A stretch of 8,708 nucleotides of DNA from Paracoccaceae bacterium. Its GTDB lineage: Bacteria; Pseudomonadota; Alphaproteobacteria; Rhodobacterales; Rhodobacteraceae. Position 1 is the first letter of the stretch, and each line of letters starts with the position of its first letter. The notes beneath the pieces were generated by a model. That model searched no databases, was not told where the DNA came from, and was given only the letters and a program-made list of their open reading frames with translations. Shown one piece after another: positions 7,089 to 8,708 of the stretch. The stretch is taken from NCBI GenBank assembly GCA_009922885.1, contig RFUP01000076.1:1-8708 (forward strand). Reading direction: 5' to 3'. The translations under genes and the position numbers were made by a program.

Positions 7089-7119
7089 TTGTTGCGTATT
7101 TATTCATCTAATTTATGCT
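7089..7119 (+). promoter_or_regulatory. AT-rich promoter-like patch before the 44-aa gene
   Basis: Bases about 7085-7135 are only about 27% GC, sharply below the surroundings. Within them TTGCGT (7092-7097), a 16-base spacer and TATGCT (7114-7119) form a plausible promoter; TTGTTG at 7089 gives a 19-base alternative. Transcription would start near 7126 and leave a leader of about 30 bases. The match is moderate, but the composition change and position support a promoter here. Confidence 0.4.
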
Positions 7120-7146
7120 CTATTTTATTCACAACAGCCGTCTGGG

Positions 7147-7151
7147 GGAGG
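7147..7151 (+). promoter_or_regulatory. Strong Shine-Dalgarno deciding the GTG start of the 44-aa gene
   Basis: GGAGG, within a run GGGGGAGG, lies 6 bases before the GTG at 7158. The longer in-frame start (TTG at 7089) has no such site and would overlap the promoter-like patch, so the GTG is preferred. Confidence 0.7.
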
Positions 7152-7157
7152 CTTCCT

Positions 7158-7292
7158 GTGATTAGAACTATCATTATCGGCTCCTGCGTATCCGTGCAGG
7201 GGATCTTCGTTCGTAGTTTGCAGGATGGCCGTATTGTTATCCGCGCAGACAACCGCGAATTCTCTGGTTTTCCGATCGCCAAGAGCGCGTAA
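7158..7292 (+). CDS. Small protein of unknown function, 44 aa, GTG start
   Basis: I do not recognise a named family. The product is 44 residues and starts VIRTIIIGSCVSVQG, with the initiating V read as Met. It is rich in beta-branched residues and alternates as short beta strands: about 3-7, 11-18, 26-31 and 35-41, with turns at QDGR and ADNRE. It has one cysteine (C10) and no membrane span, and its arginines outnumber its acidic residues. This would suit a tiny SH3/OB-like barrel, possibly nucleic-acid or protein binding, which is inference only. Evidence that it is a gene: a very strong Shine-Dalgarno at ideal spacing, a promoter-like AT-rich patch just upstream, and a strong terminator starting 20 bases after the TAA. 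Codons use more A/T (ATT, GTT, CGT) than the flanking genes. I have a loose impression of similar short proteins in Rhodobacteraceae but cannot confirm it. Confidence 0.65.
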   Translation: MIRTIIIGSCVSVQGIFVRSLQDGRIVIRADNREFSGFPIAKSA

Positions 7293-7312
7293 CCAGAGCA
7301 CCAAGACAAAAG

Positions 7313-7340
7313 AAAAGGGCCGCTCGAAGCGGCCCTTTTT
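7313..7340. terminator. Bidirectional intrinsic terminator between the 44-aa gene and infB
   Basis: GGGCCGCT (7317-7324) and AGCGGCCC (7328-7335) form a perfect 8-bp GC-rich stem with a 3-base loop, extended by AAAA/TTTT to 12 bp. On the plus strand it is followed by a T-run (7336-7340, then GTTT). On the minus strand the complement gives TTTTCTTTT. It can therefore end both the rightward unit and the leftward infB transcript, whose stop is at 7359. Confidence 0.92.
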
Positions 7341-7358
7341 GTTTCTCTGCGAAATGCT

Positions 7359-8708
7359 TTAGGTCAGCGAGCGTTCGATTTCTTCCCGCTCGAAGATTTC
7401 GATCACATCGTTCGGGCGGATATCGTCGTAGTTCTCGAACGCCATCCCGCACTCCTGACCGGACTGCACTTCCTTGACCTCGTCCTTGAAGCGCTTGAGC
7501 GTCTTCAGCGTGCCTTCGTGGATCACAACGTTGTCCCGCAGGAGGCGCACGCCAGCCGAACGGCGCGCAACGCCTTCGGTCACCAAGCAACCAGCCACCT
7601 TGCCAACGCCAGACACCTTGAACACTTCGAGGATCTTCGCATAGCCGATGAACTTTTCGCGGATCTCTGCCGAAAGCAGACCCGAAGCCGCCTTCTTCAC
7701 ATCGTCCACGAGGTCGTAGATCACCGAGTAATAGCGGATCTCCACGCCCTTCTGGTTCGCCGTGTTCCGCGCACTTGCGTTCGCACGCACGTTGAAGCCG
7801 ATGATCGGCGCGCCGGAGGCTTCTGCGAGGCCCACGTCGGTTTCCGTGATCGCACCCACACCGAAGTGCAGCACGCGCACGCGCACCTCTTCGTTGCCGA
7901 CCTTTTCCAAGGCCTGCACGATCGCTTCCGCCGAACCCTGCACGTCCGCTTTCACGAGGATCGGCAGTTCCTTGACGTTCTCGTCCGCCTTGGCTTTCGC
8001 CAAAAGCTGATCCAGCGTCGTCGCCGCACCAGCGGCCGCGCGCTTGTCCTTGGTCACCTGCTCGCGGTAATCCGCGATTTCGCGCGCCTGCGCTTCGGTT
8101 TCCACAACGTTCAGCACGTCACCCGCTTCCGGCGTGCCGTTCAGGCCAAGCACCTCAACCGGAACCGACGGGCCAGCTTCCTTCACGCGCTCACCCTTGT
8201 CGTCGATCAGCGCACGGACCTTGCCCCACTGCTCGCCCACAACAAAGATGTCGCCCTGCTTCAGCGTGCCCTTCTGCACCAGAACCGTCGCCACCGGGCC
8301 ACGGCCCACATCGAGCTTGGCTTCGATCACAGCACCTTCCGCAAAGCGGTCGGGGTTGGCTTTGAGTTCCAGAATTTCCGCCTGCAGCGCAATCGCTTCC
8401 AGCAGCGCATCAAGGCCCTTGCCGGTCTTCGCGGAAACTTCCACGTCCTGCACTTCACCGCCCATCTGTTCCACCACAACCTCGTGGTTCAACAGATCGG
8501 TCCGCACTTTCTGCGGGTTAGCAGCGGGCTTGTCGCACTTGTTGATCGCCACGATCATCGGCACATTCGCCGCTTTCGCGTGGTTCAGCGCTTCAACGGT
8601 CTGCGGCATCACGGCGTCATCCGCCGCCACCACCAGAACCACGATATCCGTCACCTGCGCACCACGGGCACGCATCGAGGTAAACGCCGCGTGGCCGGGG
8701 GTGTCGAG
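7359..8708 (-). CDS. infB: Translation initiation factor IF-2, 3' part
   Basis: IF-2 is the GTPase that delivers fMet-tRNA to the 30S subunit and promotes subunit joining. The frame runs in from the right edge with 449 residues visible; the N-terminal region and the G1/G2 motifs lie outside. Seen at the fragment start are G3 DTPGH (2-6), then G4 NKCD (56-59) and G5 SAK (92-94). Domain II follows (VLVQKGTLKQGDIFVVG), then the IF-2-specific domain III (LPILVKADVQGSAEAI...ALEKV) and the C-terminal tRNA-binding domain IV (GYAKILEVFKVSGVGKVAGC...), ending EREEIERSLT, as expected for alphaproteobacteria. The ATG at 8675 is internal, not the true start. The residue after DD in the switch-II region is Ala where many bacteria have Gly (DDAVMPQT). 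The gene ends 19 bases from the shared terminator. Confidence 0.98.
   Translation of the reverse strand, partial: LDTPGHAAFTSMRARGAQVTDIVVLVVAADDAVMPQTVEALNHAKAANVPMIVAINKCDKPAANPQKVRTDLLNHEVVVEQMGGEVQDVEVSAKTGKGLDALLEAIALQAEILELKANPDRFAEGAVIEAKLDVGRGPVATVLVQKGTLKQGDIFVVGEQWGKVRALIDDKGERVKEAGPSVPVEVLGLNGTPEAGDVLNVVETEAQAREIADYREQVTKDKRAAAGAATTLDQLLAKAKADENVKELPILVKADVQGSAEAIVQALEKVGNEEVRVRVLHFGVGAITETDVGLAEASGAPIIGFNVRANASARNTANQKGVEIRYYSVIYDLVDDVKKAASGLLSAEIREKFIGYAKILEVFKVSGVGKVAGCLVTEGVARRSAGVRLLRDNVVIHEGTLKTLKRFKDEVKEVQSGQECGMAFENYDDIRPNDVIEIFEREEIERSLT

Noticed and set aside
7089..7157. N-terminal extension of the small ORF to a TTG at 7089 (67 aa total)
   Set aside because: There is no Shine-Dalgarno at the TTG, the extension overlaps the promoter-like AT-rich patch, and the GTG at 7158 has a near-ideal GGAGG site.
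7100..7309. 69-codon minus-strand ORF opposite the 44-aa gene
   Set aside because: It runs through the promoter-like patch in antisense, has no ribosome-binding site, and starts within a few bases of the terminator stem.
8598..8624. IF-2 switch-II residue Ala instead of the common Gly (DDAVMPQT)
   Set aside because: The catalytic DTPGH and NKCD motifs are intact, and small residues vary at this position in the family as I recall it, so it is unlikely to be functionally notable.
1..8708. A novel defence or mobile system
   Set aside because: All large genes are core housekeeping or envelope genes. There is no transposase, integrase, toxin-antitoxin pair, reverse transcriptase, CRISPR repeat or phage gene in any frame.

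Overview
The window looks like a chromosomal housekeeping segment from an alphaproteobacterium, most likely of the family Rhodobacteraceae. The basis is high GC, the wording of the SecA, ArgJ and IF-2 proteins, and the gene order secA / peptidyl-prolyl isomerase / argJ / mutT, which I recall as typical of that group. Genus is not assigned. No transposon, phage, CRISPR, rRNA or complete tRNA is visible.

Left part, minus strand (4383 down to 1): secA (892 aa) is followed after 95 bases by a 347-aa membrane-anchored, Cys-containing envelope protein of unknown function. After 25 more bases comes the 5' part of an exported substrate-binding-protein-like gene that runs off the left edge. The three probably form one secretion/envelope transcription unit. 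A hairpin sits directly against the Shine-Dalgarno of the middle gene.

Centre, divergent intergenic region (4384-4555): it holds a good sigma70-like candidate promoter for secA, a 9-bp dyad that brackets its -10 box, and small hairpins in both leaders. The rightward operon follows: an exported parvulin-type peptidyl-prolyl isomerase, argJ (arginine biosynthesis) and a MutT-type Nudix hydrolase, packed with gaps of 1 and 4 bases. The isomerase is functionally close to SecA (folding of exported proteins). argJ and mutT look like unrelated housekeeping passengers.

Right part: a 326-base stretch between mutT and infB contains an AT-rich promoter-like patch, a 44-codon GTG-start gene with a very strong Shine-Dalgarno, and a 12-bp bidirectional terminator. 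This looks like a self-contained small-protein gene of unknown function and is the most novel item here. The 3' part of infB (translation initiation factor IF-2) enters from the right edge on the minus strand and shares the terminator.
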